64,000 nucleotides of DNA from an uncultured Bacteroidales bacterium (lineage in GTDB: Bacteria > Bacteroidota > Bacteroidia > Bacteroidales > P3). Each line of letters starts with the position of its first letter. The stretch's first letter is position 1. The notes under the pieces are model-generated. The model made no database searches. It was not told where the DNA came from and worked only from the letters and a program-made list of their open reading frames with translations. Positions 1-11,012 of the stretch are shown here, in pieces. The DNA lies in contig CAMVMF010000006.1 of NCBI GenBank assembly GCA_947168515.1, forward strand, positions 27,966 to 91,965. The letters run 5' to 3'. Both the position numbers and the translations under genes were made by a program.

Positions 1-72
1 CTGGGCAGACAGGGACGGAATCCATAGGACGCACCAGAGGGCAAAGAGTGTAATGAGGGGTTTTGCGTGCAT
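1..72 (-). CDS. Secreted protein, N-terminal fragment cut by window edge
   Basis: The reverse strand opens with an ATG at 72 and stays open to the window edge. The 24 visible residues are a typical Sec signal peptide: Met-His-Ala-Lys, a hydrophobic core of Leu, Phe, Ala and Trp, then a Leu-Ser-Ala-Gln end. An AAAGGA ribosome-binding sequence lies about 11 bases upstream. The gene begins 21 bases after the ettA stop on the same strand, so it may be cotranscribed. Nothing can be said about the mature protein. Confidence 0.6.
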   Translation of the reverse strand, partial: MHAKPLITLFALWCVLWIPSLSAQ

Positions 73-93
73 GGCTGACAGTCCTTTCTCTGC

Positions 94-1764
<1,671 letters not shown>

Positions 1765-1796
1765 AATTGTTGTGTATTATGTGTTAAGTAATTGTT

Positions 1797-1804
1797 CAAA
1801 TATA
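1797..1804 (-). promoter_or_regulatory. Candidate -7 element of ettA promoter
   Basis: The reverse strand reads TATATTTG, matching the Bacteroidota -7 consensus TAnnTTTG, 32 bases upstream of the ettA start. A clear -33 TTTG is not seen at the expected spacing. Confidence 0.4.
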
Positions 1805-1910
1805 TTTTACATATAATTTCCATCTAATTGATCACTAATTAATGGATAATTCATGGTAATTCGTGTTAGAGATATGCACATTAATGTTGGTTACTTACAT
1901 ATAAGTATAG

Positions 1911-1936
1911 GCCACTCCTCAACTCAAAAGAGTGGC
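1911..1936 (-). terminator. Hairpin after the YARHG lipoprotein gene
   Basis: GCCACTC and GAGTGGC form a 7-bp stem around a 12-base loop just past the YARHG gene. The T-tract is weak on either strand, so this is only a probable terminator. Confidence 0.4.
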
Positions 1937-1946
1937 TTCGCTGTTT

Positions 1947-2801
1947 TTATTTCTCAAACTCTTTGACGAACTTGATATTGGACTTCTCCAAGGGGGTCAG
2001 CACTTTGTCAACATTCAAAAACAACGGCATGTACCAAGGCTGTTGGAGGAAATAGTCCAACATCTCCTGGTTGTCGTGGAAATCATAACCATGCCGGGCC
2101 AAAATCTCATTGCGTACAATAGCCAAATCATTGCGGTGCAGCCCATTGAGGTCGTTTGTGTCTAATTTCCGCTCAGAGGCTTGAGGGAAACGACCTGGGA
2201 CACCCTCACACCTGCAGGGGACAAAATCGTCTGCATCCTGCTTGGCGAAATCCTCTTTGTAGCCTTTCGCCATTTCGATACAGTCTTCAACCGACACCGC
2301 ATCACTGTTGTGGTAATCTGCCTTGACCACGCGCCACACACCTTCCTGTCGCTCAAAATTCACCATCAGGTAAAGGTTGGCGGGAGTGAGTTGACTGGTG
2401 AAGCAAACATGTTCATCATCCTTCCAATCAAAACCACCTGTCATAACGGGCTCTATCCCATTGCTGAAGTCACCTGAGTCACGGGAAATCACAAAATCCG
2501 TGAGTTTGAGCATACGCCAATATTCTACAGTATAGGGTACCGAGTCGTTCAGCGGATAGGTCAGCGTCCCTGCCGGAAACTTGACGTGCGCCAGCTGATA
2601 GGCCCTGTCCGTGCAAAAATCATGTAGGAACATCATGAATTCCATCACTGGCGTACAACCCTCTTCATCTTGAAAGCTAGCATCCACTATGGCCGAATCT
2701 ACAGCATCCATCTCCTTTTCCTCCGAATGGTGGCATGAGACAATCAGTCCCATGGTCAGCGACAGCAGCAACATCAGTGAAAAAGGTTGGGTGTTTCTCA
2801 T
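1947..2801 (-). CDS. YARHG-domain lipoprotein
   Basis: I chose the Met at 2801 because it opens a lipoprotein signal (MRNTQPF, Leu-rich core, Leu-Ile-Val-Ser-Cys with Cys23 as lipidation site); the longer reading adds 14 residues of unlike character and overlaps recJ. The mature protein is predicted to be tethered to an envelope membrane facing the periplasm or surface. Its central part (FMMFLHDFCTDRAYQ) resembles DUF4348-type lipoproteins, weakly. The C-terminus holds a YARHG domain (NDLAIVRNEILARHGYDF, then a PWY motif), a small extracellular domain of unknown function. It starts 10 bases after the recJ stop, so the two are probably one operon, with no obvious functional link. Confidence 0.75.
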   Translation of the reverse strand: MRNTQPFSLMLLLSLTMGLIVSCHHSEEKEMDAVDSAIVDASFQDEEGCTPVMEFMMFLHDFCTDRAYQLAHVKFPAGTLTYPLNDSVPYTVEYWRMLKLTDFVISRDSGDFSNGIEPVMTGGFDWKDDEHVCFTSQLTPANLYLMVNFERQEGVWRVVKADYHNSDAVSVEDCIEMAKGYKEDFAKQDADDFVPCRCEGVPGRFPQASERKLDTNDLNGLHRNDLAIVRNEILARHGYDFHDNQEMLDYFLQQPWYMPLFLNVDKVLTPLEKSNIKFVKEFEK

Positions 2802-2811
2802 TGTATTAAAC

Positions 2812-4650
2812 TTAATCTTCGTCGAAACGGAGGTCCTTGACATTGAGCTGGATGTCGGTCTTGCCGTTCCAATAGTTCTCCTCCAGCGAATAGCAGAGGG
2901 TGAACGATTGTCCCGCCTTCATCTTGGAGTAATACGGAGCCAACTGGAAGCCGATGGCTGGATATGAGCGCGACCGGGCGGTGAGGGAGATGGCGTTGAA
3001 CTTGAGGTGCTTGCCACCCACCACACGGGCGTAGCCGGTGTCCACCAAGTCGTGCGATACAAAGACCGGAAGATTGTTCTCTGGTCCAAAGGGACTGAAC
3101 TGCTTGAGGATGCGCAAGAACTTGGGGGTTATCTGGGTGCCAAAGTCCACTTCGGCATCTACCTCTATCTCCGGCACCATGCTATCCACCTTTAAGTTTT
3201 GCTGCACCACCTCTTCGAAACGGGCCTTGAAAGCCTCGAAGTTCTCGGGTTTGACACTCACACCGGCAGCACATTTGTGTCCGCCGAAATGCTCCAACAG
3301 CTCGCTACATTGTTCGAGGGCAGTATGCACATCGAACTCTTTGATGCTGCGGGCCGAGCCAGTGATCAGGTCATCGGTGGAGCGAGTAAAGATGATAGTG
3401 GGCTTATAATAAGCCTCCACCAAGCGAGAGGCCACAATGCCTACCACACCCTTGTGCCAACTCTCGTCAAAAAGGACTATGCTCTTTCTGGCTTTAAGCT
3501 GGGGGTTGCTCTCGATGCGACGCTTGGCCTCTTCGGTGGCGGCAGTGTCCAGGTCTTTGCGCTGGATATTGTAGTTGTTGATTTCCTCGGCCAACAGCCC
3601 TGCCTGCCCAGGATTGTCGCTCAAAAGCAGACGCACTGAGTCAAAGGCACTGCGTATGCGGCCGGCAGCATTGATGCGGGGACCCACGAGAAAAACGAGG
3701 TCGGTGATGTTCAACTCCTTACAGAAATATGACTTGTCCTCGGGATGGGATGCTTTATACTCCTCAGTGCGACGTTCGATATGGCCGTAGGTGAGTATGG
3801 CCTCCAAGCCGGGACGCGGATGAGTGTTGATGACCTTCAGCCCATAGAAAGCCAACACACGGTTCTCGCCCATGATGGGCACAATGTCCGAAGCGATGCT
3901 CACAGCCACCAAATCAAGGTATTTGAGCAGGCGCAGCTTCAGGGCCTCGCGCTTTTCCTTGCGCACTTCGTCCAGTTGGTCGGGATTGTCACAAAGGCGC
4001 ACGCCCACACGCTGCTCCTGATGGGCCTCGACAATCTTGAAGCCGATGCCACAGCCCGACAGTTCTTTGTATGGGTATGGGCAGTCGAGCCTCTTGGGGT
4101 CGAGAACAGCCACGGCAGCGGGTATGTTGTACCCGTCGGGCAGATGGTGGTCGCCAATGATAAAGTCGATTCCAAAGCTTTTGGCATAGGCCACTTGTTC
4201 GTTGGCCTTGATGCCGCAGTCGAGGGCTATGACAAGTTTGACACCCGTCTCTCTGGCATAGTCGATACCCTGAAAGGAGACTCCATAGCCTTCGCTATCG
4301 CGGTCGGGAATGTAGAAGTCGATATTGTGGTGGAACGACTGCAGATAGGAATACACAAGCGCAACGGCTGACGTGCCGTCGACATCATAGTCGCCATAGA
4401 CAAGAATACGCTCTCGGCGTCGGACCGCCTCGTTGATACGGGCTATGGCGCGGTCCATGTCTTTCATGCGGAAAGGATCATGCAATTGGTCCAGACTGGG
4501 ACGGAAAAAACATCGGGCCTCTTCAAATGTGGTTACACCACGTTCTACAAGCAACGTGGCGATAATTTTATCAACGCCTAAAGATTCCGCAAGTTTGTCA
4601 ACTACCTCTATATCATAATCTTTCCTTAAAATCCAACGTTTTTCTTTCAT
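2812..4650 (-). CDS. recJ: Single-stranded-DNA-specific exonuclease RecJ
   Basis: Starting at the Met at 4650 gives a 612-residue protein with the normal RecJ N-terminus (MKEKRWILRK); an upstream Met would add 20 unconserved residues. The DHH phosphoesterase motifs are present: GDYDVDG (86-92), DCG (144-146), GDHH (166-169), and the DHHA1 signature GGHKCAAG toward the C-terminus, followed by the OB-fold region. RecJ degrades single-stranded DNA 5' to 3' with Mn2+ in recombinational and mismatch repair. It is first in a two-gene unit with the YARHG lipoprotein. A near-consensus TATCTTTA lies 13 bases upstream of the start (4663-4670). Confidence 0.95.
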   Translation of the reverse strand: MKEKRWILRKDYDIEVVDKLAESLGVDKIIATLLVERGVTTFEEARCFFRPSLDQLHDPFRMKDMDRAIARINEAVRRRERILVYGDYDVDGTSAVALVYSYLQSFHHNIDFYIPDRDSEGYGVSFQGIDYARETGVKLVIALDCGIKANEQVAYAKSFGIDFIIGDHHLPDGYNIPAAVAVLDPKRLDCPYPYKELSGCGIGFKIVEAHQEQRVGVRLCDNPDQLDEVRKEKREALKLRLLKYLDLVAVSIASDIVPIMGENRVLAFYGLKVINTHPRPGLEAILTYGHIERRTEEYKASHPEDKSYFCKELNITDLVFLVGPRINAAGRIRSAFDSVRLLLSDNPGQAGLLAEEINNYNIQRKDLDTAATEEAKRRIESNPQLKARKSIVLFDESWHKGVVGIVASRLVEAYYKPTIIFTRSTDDLITGSARSIKEFDVHTALEQCSELLEHFGGHKCAAGVSVKPENFEAFKARFEEVVQQNLKVDSMVPEIEVDAEVDFGTQITPKFLRILKQFSPFGPENNLPVFVSHDLVDTGYARVVGGKHLKFNAISLTARSRSYPAIGFQLAPYYSKMKAGQSFTLCYSLEENYWNGKTDIQLNVKDLRFDED

Positions 4651-4807
4651 TTTTTCTGGCTGTAAAGATACGACTTTTTCCCGACATGGCAAAATCTTTT
4701 TTATTTCCAAACGCTGAATTATGAGTGGATGGCAGTATGTTCAAAACTACCTCCTGCTCGATCTTAGCGTCAACTATTACAGCCAGCGAAGCTACAACGG
4801 ACTCACT

Positions 4808-6169
4808 TCAGCGTCTCATCCGGAGGAAGTGGGCCACGTCCTTCCACGTAGTTTTCTGTCCGTAACGGAGGATGGCAGTACGGTAGATTTTGGCAGCAAC
4901 CCAAATGCAAAGAGGGAAGGTGACCAATAGCAGTACCATGGAGAGCACCACTTGCCAGACAGGCACTCCAAAGGGAATGCGGAAAAGCATGGACACCGGA
5001 GAGGTGAACGGTATGAGGGAAAGCCAGGTGCTGAGAGTGCCAGAAGGTTCGTTTACCATGGCTGGCATCAACAGGATGGTGAGCAACAGCGGGATGGTCA
5101 TTGGCAGCGTAAACTGCTGCGAATCGGTCTCGTTATCCACCAACGAACCTGCTGCGGCAAAGAGCGACGCATAAAGCAGATAGCCAAAGACAAAATAGAA
5201 GACAAACAACACCAATATCAGTCCGAAATTGATGCTGCCTAGGCCTTCGAGAAGATCCTGGACTTCGTTATCGACACCCATGCCGGCCTCGTATTGGGCA
5301 GCCTGATACTGGGCTACTTCGTACTGATTGGTGGCCTCTGTGCCCTTGGTTGATATCTGGGTGACGCGGCGGCTCTCGGCCTGCTCAAAAAGACCGGCGT
5401 TGGTTATCCGAAGTCCCCCTAACGCAACGCCCGAGAGTAGCACCCAAAGCGCAAACTGGGTGAGGCCAACCAAGCCTATGCCCACCACTTTGCCCATCAT
5501 TAACTGGAAGGGCTTGACACTACATACAATGACCTCCACTATGCGACTGGTTTTCTCCTCCATGACACCCCGCATCACCTGCGAGCCAAACATAAAGACA
5601 GCCATAAACACCAAGATGGCCAACAAGGCTCCGACAATCACTTTGATTTGCAAGAATCCGTCCCGCCCGGTCTCAATGTCTTGGGTGCGGAGCTTAATGC
5701 TCGTATTGCTGATAAGGGCATAATCTTCGGGCGTAATGCCATGGACATCCAAGAGAATAACATTGCGCAGAATTTTCTGCAGCTGATTGTTCACATCGCT
5801 CTGCACATTTACCGAGGGAGCATCGGTACGGTAGTAAAGGTAGGCATCTGACGGCAGGGTAGTCTCGCGGGCGGGGATGTAGACGATGGCATCCAAAGTG
5901 TCGACAGTCTCCAACTGGCGCTTGGCATAGTCGAGACTGCCGGCATCAAAATAGGTGATGTCGCGCCCCGAAGCAAACTGGCCTTTAAAAAGACCGCTAT
6001 CATCAACCACCAGCACATTGGCATGCTCCAGTGGACGCGAGGCCAGCATGATGGGTATGGCATAGATGATCGCAATCAGTATCGGCACCACAAGGGTCAA
6101 AATCCAAAAGGAGGGCTTTTTGACGCGTGTAAGATATTCGCGCTGTATGACAAGGAGTATTTTGTTCAT
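4808..6169 (-). CDS. ABC transporter permease, NatB/ABC-2 family
   Basis: 453 residues with the ABC-2 exporter layout: one N-terminal membrane segment (about 18-43), a roughly 130-residue outside domain, then about five membrane segments from residue 175 to 430. The early GSQVMRGVMEEKTSRIVEV stretch is typical of NatB-like permeases (COG1668). The gene lies 39 bases after its ATPase partner and ends the five-gene minus-strand operon. It probably forms a drug, ion or peptide exporter; the substrate cannot be read from the sequence. Confidence 0.85.
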   Translation of the reverse strand: MNKILLVIQREYLTRVKKPSFWILTLVVPILIAIIYAIPIMLASRPLEHANVLVVDDSGLFKGQFASGRDITYFDAGSLDYAKRQLETVDTLDAIVYIPARETTLPSDAYLYYRTDAPSVNVQSDVNNQLQKILRNVILLDVHGITPEDYALISNTSIKLRTQDIETGRDGFLQIKVIVGALLAILVFMAVFMFGSQVMRGVMEEKTSRIVEVIVCSVKPFQLMMGKVVGIGLVGLTQFALWVLLSGVALGGLRITNAGLFEQAESRRVTQISTKGTEATNQYEVAQYQAAQYEAGMGVDNEVQDLLEGLGSINFGLILVLFVFYFVFGYLLYASLFAAAGSLVDNETDSQQFTLPMTIPLLLTILLMPAMVNEPSGTLSTWLSLIPFTSPVSMLFRIPFGVPVWQVVLSMVLLLVTFPLCIWVAAKIYRTAILRYGQKTTWKDVAHFLRMRR

Positions 6170-6208
6170 AATAAAAAACTTGCTACGTAAGCTTGCTAAA
6201 ACCGGAAA

Positions 6209-6922
6209 TCATTTTAAAGCGGTGACAGTCTCGATGAAGATGCGGTCGAGGTCCTGTCCCTGATGCTGCGCCTTGATGTCGGACAAAGAGCCGGAGAGCA
6301 CCACTTCAGAATGGTTGATCAGGGCAATCTCATCGCACAGCTCTTCGGCGGACGGCATGTTGTGGGTGGAGAAAATAATCGTGGTGCCCTGCTCTTTCAG
6401 CCGCAGCATCTCGCGTTTGAGAATATCGGCATTCACAGGGTCGAAACCGCTAAAAGGTTCATCAAAGATAAGCAGCTGTGGCTCGTGCAGCACCGTCACC
6501 ACAAACTGGACCTTTTGCTGCATGCCCTTGGAGAGCTCTTCCACCTTGCGGTTCCACCAGCCATCTATTTCCAATCGGTCAAACCACTGGTGCAGCCTTT
6601 TTTCGGCCGTGGCCTTGTCCAAGCCTTTGAGACGAGCCAGGTAGATGGCCTGTTCTCCTACCTTCATCTTTTTGTATAGGCCCCGTTCCTCAGGCAAATA
6701 TCCTATCTGCACCACATCGGCATCGGTCATCGGATGACCGTTGAAAAACAGCTCGCCACTATCAGGACGGATGATGTGGTTGACGATTCTAATCAGCGTG
6801 GATTTGCCGGCACCATTGGGGCCCAACAACCCGAACACTTTGCCCTGACGTATATGAAGGGTAACATCGTTGAGCGCACGATAGTTGCCAAAAGTTTTTG
6901 TTATATTGTTAATTTCCAGCAT
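6209..6922 (-). CDS. ABC transporter ATP-binding protein, NatA-like
   Basis: I start at the Met of MLEINNITKTFG (237 residues); the upstream Met adds six residues with no family match. Visible motifs are Walker A GPNGAGKS (34-41), the Q-loop region, signature LSKGMQQ, Walker B LLIFDEPFSGFDP and the switch His in STHNM. The C-terminal extension is typical of exporter ATPases that pair with ABC-2 permeases. It sits between the BatA-domain gene (37-base gap) and the permease gene (39-base gap), and should power that permease. Confidence 0.9.
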   Translation of the reverse strand: MLEINNITKTFGNYRALNDVTLHIRQGKVFGLLGPNGAGKSTLIRIVNHIIRPDSGELFFNGHPMTDADVVQIGYLPEERGLYKKMKVGEQAIYLARLKGLDKATAEKRLHQWFDRLEIDGWWNRKVEELSKGMQQKVQFVVTVLHEPQLLIFDEPFSGFDPVNADILKREMLRLKEQGTTIIFSTHNMPSAEELCDEIALINHSEVVLSGSLSDIKAQHQGQDLDRIFIETVTALK

Positions 6923-6959
6923 ATCTATTTTTACACACAAATAATTGAGCTTCTTTATT

Positions 6960-9008
6960 CTATTTGCCAGAACGAATAGGCATCCTAATCAGTACAATTT
7001 CCGCCAGAAGGGCCAACAAGGCCAACAGGAGGCAGAGCCGCCACAAGGGAGTTCCTTGGCTACGTTGGCGGATATAGTCTGTCATGGACTTCTGGGCCGA
7101 AGGCACAACACTGCAATATTTTAGTTGGGCATCGGCAATCTGTTTTTTTATCTCACTGCGGTCGTAGAAGGCCATGTCGGACTCTTGACGGCTATAGTTG
7201 AAGGAGAGCCCTTCGGAGGTTATGCCATTAAGGGCCAATTGGTAGTTGCCTGCAGTAGAGAGTTGACCATGAGGCACCATAAACTGGGCAGCCCCCATAC
7301 GGCGTATGTCGGGAATGATATCCACTCCCCCATTGGCCCCCTTCAGATGGGCTGCCTGCTCGGCATCATAGCTGCCTGTCAGAGGTATGGGGTCCGTTGC
7401 CGTCAGCTGGTGATAGGGTCTCAGCGGTGGGGTGCTGAAGAGAGCCATATTATATAGCGTGGGTACAAACATGGCTTGCTGCACAAAGTCGGTATGCTCT
7501 TTGCGCAAAGGCGTGGAAACCAAATAGCAACGCCCCTGCCCAACAGGTGTGACAATAAGAAAATCGCTACCATCGAGCAGACGGATGAGCGACTGCCCCA
7601 CCGTGGAGGACGAGGAGACAAGACGGTAATACCCAGTTACCGTAGGCAATTCCAGATCCTCCCTCACGCCCTGGAAGACCCCCTGATAGAGGTCGGCATC
7701 CTGCTGCACCTGCTCAGCCCGCACCTGCCGGTCCTCCCACGCTCCTATCTGGGGCATCAGCATGGAGGCAAGCATTTGATTGTAAGAGGTCACCACAGCA
7801 TCTTTGCCAGGTACTACCAGCAAAGAACCTCCATTAGTGACAAATTCCAACATGGTATGGGCCATACCCGAAGAGATACTGGGGAGCTCGTCGAGGATGA
7901 TGAAACGATGGTCGGCAAGATGGGCATAATCCACCTGCGAGATCGACTGCTGATGGTAATCCACCAAGGAGTCGCCTTGGAAGAGCTTTTGCAGGTATGG
8001 GTTTGCATCCCCTCCGCTGACGACCAGCATGGGTACCTGATGTATGACCAGAAGGGTGAAATAAAGCTTGTCGTCAAAGGTAATGGGGTAATCAGTTGTC
8101 TCCACATATCCTTGCAGCACTCCTTCCTCCTCAATAGTAAAAGTCATTGTGGCCTTGGTGCTGCTGTGGGCTCCGATGTCCACCGAGGTAAGGGCCCGCT
8201 GCTTATCGGCCACAAAGAGACGCAACGGAAGGCTCTCCACAGGCTTGTCGCCATTGTTCGTAACAGAAACCTCTACCCGCACCGTAGCCCCTCGGTAATA
8301 AGCCGGACTGTTGAAGGCCAAGCTGTCGATAAAGATATTGGCCACCTCGGTCCCTCCCAAAGGGATGAAAGTCGTGAGCACCAGGCTGTCGTTTGGGAAA
8401 TGGGCTATGTCGGTAGTGGTTCGCTGAAAATCACTTACTATATAGGCATGGCGGTTGGCAGCGGTAGCGGAATGGAGAAACTCCATCTGCCGCAAAGCTA
8501 TCGAAGAGACCGGCACCGACACGGAGCTCACCTCCAAGCCATCCACAGCGTCCAGGAACTCTTCGCGGCTAAGCCATCGGAACTGAGACCCTTGCGCATC
8601 ACACGTGAGCAACTGAAACTGCACATCGGGTTTGTAGGCCTCCGCTATCTCGCGCGCCTTTTTCTTAGCACTCTCTATCAGACTACCCTCCATGCCGCCG
8701 CTCTCCATGCTGTAGGAGTTGTCCACATAGACACTCACCACCGTGCCACCGGTCTGCAACTGGGTATCTCGGTTGGGAATGACCGGCTGGCAGAAGGCCA
8801 ATACCAGAAACACTATGGCGAGAATACGCGCCAGCAGAATCAGCAACTTACGTAAATTGTTCTGCTTGCGGTTCTCGCTCTGCAACGCTTGAAGCATGTC
8901 GACGTTGCTGAAATAAACCTTCTTGTAGCGACGCAACTGAAACAGGTGTATCGCTATGGGGATGCCTACGGCCACAAGGCCTATGAGGAAGAGCGGAGCA
9001 GTGAGCAT
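6960..9008 (-). CDS. BatA-domain membrane protein with VWA-like region
   Basis: 682 residues. The N-terminus is a BatA domain (MLTAPLFLIGLVAVGIPIAI, then HLFQLRRYKKVYFSNVDML) with two membrane segments, about 1-22 and 55-78. A VWA-like stretch follows (VSVYVDNSYSMESG, a degenerate MIDAS DxSxS). The large middle part is Ig-like and extracytoplasmic, and a last hydrophobic segment lies near the C-terminus. The family is common in Bacteroidota and linked by name to aerotolerance (Bat) operons, but its function is not settled. It starts 3 bases after nth, so translation may be coupled. Confidence 0.8.
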   Translation of the reverse strand: MLTAPLFLIGLVAVGIPIAIHLFQLRRYKKVYFSNVDMLQALQSENRKQNNLRKLLILLARILAIVFLVLAFCQPVIPNRDTQLQTGGTVVSVYVDNSYSMESGGMEGSLIESAKKKAREIAEAYKPDVQFQLLTCDAQGSQFRWLSREEFLDAVDGLEVSSVSVPVSSIALRQMEFLHSATAANRHAYIVSDFQRTTTDIAHFPNDSLVLTTFIPLGGTEVANIFIDSLAFNSPAYYRGATVRVEVSVTNNGDKPVESLPLRLFVADKQRALTSVDIGAHSSTKATMTFTIEEEGVLQGYVETTDYPITFDDKLYFTLLVIHQVPMLVVSGGDANPYLQKLFQGDSLVDYHQQSISQVDYAHLADHRFIILDELPSISSGMAHTMLEFVTNGGSLLVVPGKDAVVTSYNQMLASMLMPQIGAWEDRQVRAEQVQQDADLYQGVFQGVREDLELPTVTGYYRLVSSSSTVGQSLIRLLDGSDFLIVTPVGQGRCYLVSTPLRKEHTDFVQQAMFVPTLYNMALFSTPPLRPYHQLTATDPIPLTGSYDAEQAAHLKGANGGVDIIPDIRRMGAAQFMVPHGQLSTAGNYQLALNGITSEGLSFNYSRQESDMAFYDRSEIKKQIADAQLKYCSVVPSAQKSMTDYIRQRSQGTPLWRLCLLLALLALLAEIVLIRMPIRSGK

Positions 9009-9011
9009 GGG

Positions 9012-9674
9012 CTATTTCTTTTTCTCTTGATGCATTTTGAAATAGTTACAGATATCGCTGATGCCGCATTCGGCGCAATGAGGTTTGCGGGCCTGACAGA
9101 CATATCGTCCATGGAGGATGAGCCAGTGATGGGCTATGGGTATCTTCTCCTGTGGTATATGCTTGGTCAGCTCGCGCTCGGTCTGCAACGGGTTTTTGCT
9201 ATTCTTGGTAAGTCCTATGCGGTTGGCCACACGGAACACATGGGTGTCCACAGCCAAAGCGGGCAAGTTAAAGACCACCGAGGCTATGACGTTAGCCGTC
9301 TTGCGCCCAACGCCGGGAAGCGTCTGCAGCTCGTCGACATCGCTCGGCACCACACCACCGAAATCGGACAACAGTTTTTGCGCCATCCCCACCAAATGCT
9401 TGCTTTTGTTGTTGGGATAGGAGATGGAATGGATAAATTCAAAAATCTCCTCAGGCGTGGCCTTGGCCATGGCCTCGGCATCAGGATAGGCCGCAAAGAG
9501 GGCCGGAGTGGTCATATTCACCCGCTTGTCGGTGCATTGGGCCGAAAGGATAACCGCCACCAACAGCTGGAAAGGGTCGGAATAATGCAACTCTGTTTCT
9601 GCCGTGGGACGAGCCTGCTCAAAGTAGGCTATCAGTCGATTGTATCGTTCTTTCTGCGTCATCTCTGTTCTCAA
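9012..9674 (-). CDS. nth: Endonuclease III (DNA glycosylase/AP lyase)
   Basis: 220 residues. The helix-hairpin-helix LPGVGRKTANV carries the catalytic Lys, followed by VDTHV with the catalytic Asp. The C-terminus has the 4Fe-4S ligand pattern C-x6-C-x2-C-x5-C. Nth removes oxidised pyrimidines and cuts at the abasic site in base-excision repair. The start overlaps the end of the EEP gene by 44-56 bases, depending on whether the first or second Met (9662) is used; the second fits family length slightly better. Confidence 0.95.
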   Translation of the reverse strand: MRTEMTQKERYNRLIAYFEQARPTAETELHYSDPFQLLVAVILSAQCTDKRVNMTTPALFAAYPDAEAMAKATPEEIFEFIHSISYPNNKSKHLVGMAQKLLSDFGGVVPSDVDELQTLPGVGRKTANVIASVVFNLPALAVDTHVFRVANRIGLTKNSKNPLQTERELTKHIPQEKIPIAHHWLILHGRYVCQARKPHCAECGISDICNYFKMHQEKKK

Positions 9675-10728
9675 GGTCGAATTGTACGACTATGGGATAA
9701 TGGTCGGAAATATTGGTTTTAAGGCGCTTATACGATAGGGCCTTGATATCGTCGCTATGCAGGATATAGTCGATGCGGAAGGCTGGGAAGGGGCCATGAT
9801 AGGTGGTGCCGAACCCTCGGCCCTGTTCGACGTATGGGTCGCGGAGCAACTTGGTTGCCTGCTGGTAGATATAGGATGCCGGCGTGTCGTTGAAATCACC
9901 TGCTATTATGATGGGAATGCTCGTATTCTCAATCAGCGGCTTCAGGTCTTCATTCCATTCCTTTTCATGACAGCGGGTGGTTTCCTTGAACTTATGCAAT
10001 ATTTTGCGGGTCGAGGTGCTGTCGTACTGCGCGTGGCTCAACTGCTCAAAACTACGTAAGTCGTTTTCGTCCAGTTGATACGAATCCAAATGAACACAAC
10101 AGATGCGCACCACATGGCTATTCTTGACCACATCCACATAGAATTTGGACGGGCGGTGCATGTCGAATACTCGGGAGAAGGGATAGCGCGAATATAGCAC
10201 CAACGGCGACCGTGTGCTTTGGCCATGTACGCCATAATAATGAACATAACCGCGCGCCTTTAAGCTGTCTAATAGATTGACCTTGCCACCAGTATAGCAT
10301 TCCTGTAGACTCATCACGTCGGGTTGCTCTTCGTCGAGCATGTGCAGGAAAAGCACCGCCCCAGAGTCGCGGGTCATAAGGGTATCATCGTCCAGACCGG
10401 TGAAACTATGGGTGTTGAACGACATCACCTTGAGCGTATTGTCATCAGGCGCAACCTCCAATGTGCCGCCCACCTGGAAGAACAGAGGCACAAAAACGTA
10501 TCGGATGGCGATGGCGGCAACAGAGATGAGAAACTCCCATCGCGACAGACAAAGCCATATTACAACAAACACAATATTGGCCAGCAAAAGCAAAAAATAA
10601 CCGTAACTAAGAATGGATACCCACCAGATTTTGGTAGGCGGAACCACCCCTGCCAACGTGGACACCAACATAGCCACCACGAATAGCAAATTGATAATTA
10701 ACAATATGCTGCGAAAGAACTTTCTCAT
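9619..10728 (-). CDS. Membrane-anchored endonuclease/exonuclease/phosphatase family protein
   Basis: 369 residues. The first 85 or so hold about three membrane segments. The EEP domain follows: KVMSFNTHSFTG, the metal-binding Glu in LQECYTG, AGDFNDTP, and the closing SDHYPI. Relatives include sphingomyelinases and DNase I-like enzymes, but in Bacteroidota the membrane-anchored type has no assigned substrate. It is the first gene of a minus-strand operon with nth, the BatA-domain gene and the ABC pair, with a good -7 element 20 bases upstream. Confidence 0.85.
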   Translation of the reverse strand: MRKFFRSILLIINLLFVVAMLVSTLAGVVPPTKIWWVSILSYGYFLLLLANIVFVVIWLCLSRWEFLISVAAIAIRYVFVPLFFQVGGTLEVAPDDNTLKVMSFNTHSFTGLDDDTLMTRDSGAVLFLHMLDEEQPDVMSLQECYTGGKVNLLDSLKARGYVHYYGVHGQSTRSPLVLYSRYPFSRVFDMHRPSKFYVDVVKNSHVVRICCVHLDSYQLDENDLRSFEQLSHAQYDSTSTRKILHKFKETTRCHEKEWNEDLKPLIENTSIPIIIAGDFNDTPASYIYQQATKLLRDPYVEQGRGFGTTYHGPFPAFRIDYILHSDDIKALSYKRLKTNISDHYPIVVQFDLENRDDAERTIQSTDSLL

Positions 10729-10748
10729 AATCCTTTATTAATAAATTG

Positions 10749-10756
10749 CAAAGATA
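10749..10756 (-). promoter_or_regulatory. -7 element for the EEP-nth-Bat-ABC operon
   Basis: The reverse strand reads TATCTTTG (TAnnTTTG), 20 bases before the EEP start, in an otherwise AT-rich gap. Confidence 0.55.
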
Positions 10757-11000
10757 CGAAAAAAAAACCGAATGCTTAATTTATCATCCCTAAATGATTT
10801 ATCCGCATTTGCCATACCAACACTTCGAAAAGGCTACGCTAGAATGAGCTCTTGCATTAGGGTGGAAGTCGTCAGAATCCACTGCGTGCGGATTCGAATG
10901 ATCAAGAATCGTTCATAAGAGGACCCGCGGTAAATTCATGACATTTTGTGTCATAGGAGTTTTTTTGTTTGCGGCAGATGCGTATGTGTGTTTTTTTGAG

Positions 11001-11008
11001 TATATTTG
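11001..11008 (+). promoter_or_regulatory. -7 element of aroE
   Basis: TATATTTG ends only 4 bases before the aroE ATG at 11013, so the transcript would begin at or next to the start codon. Confidence 0.5.
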
Positions 11009-11012
11009 CAGC

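Noticed and set aside
7476..8855. 459-codon plus frame over the BatA-domain gene
   Set aside because: Antisense shadow; the minus-strand protein has clear family motifs and this one has none.
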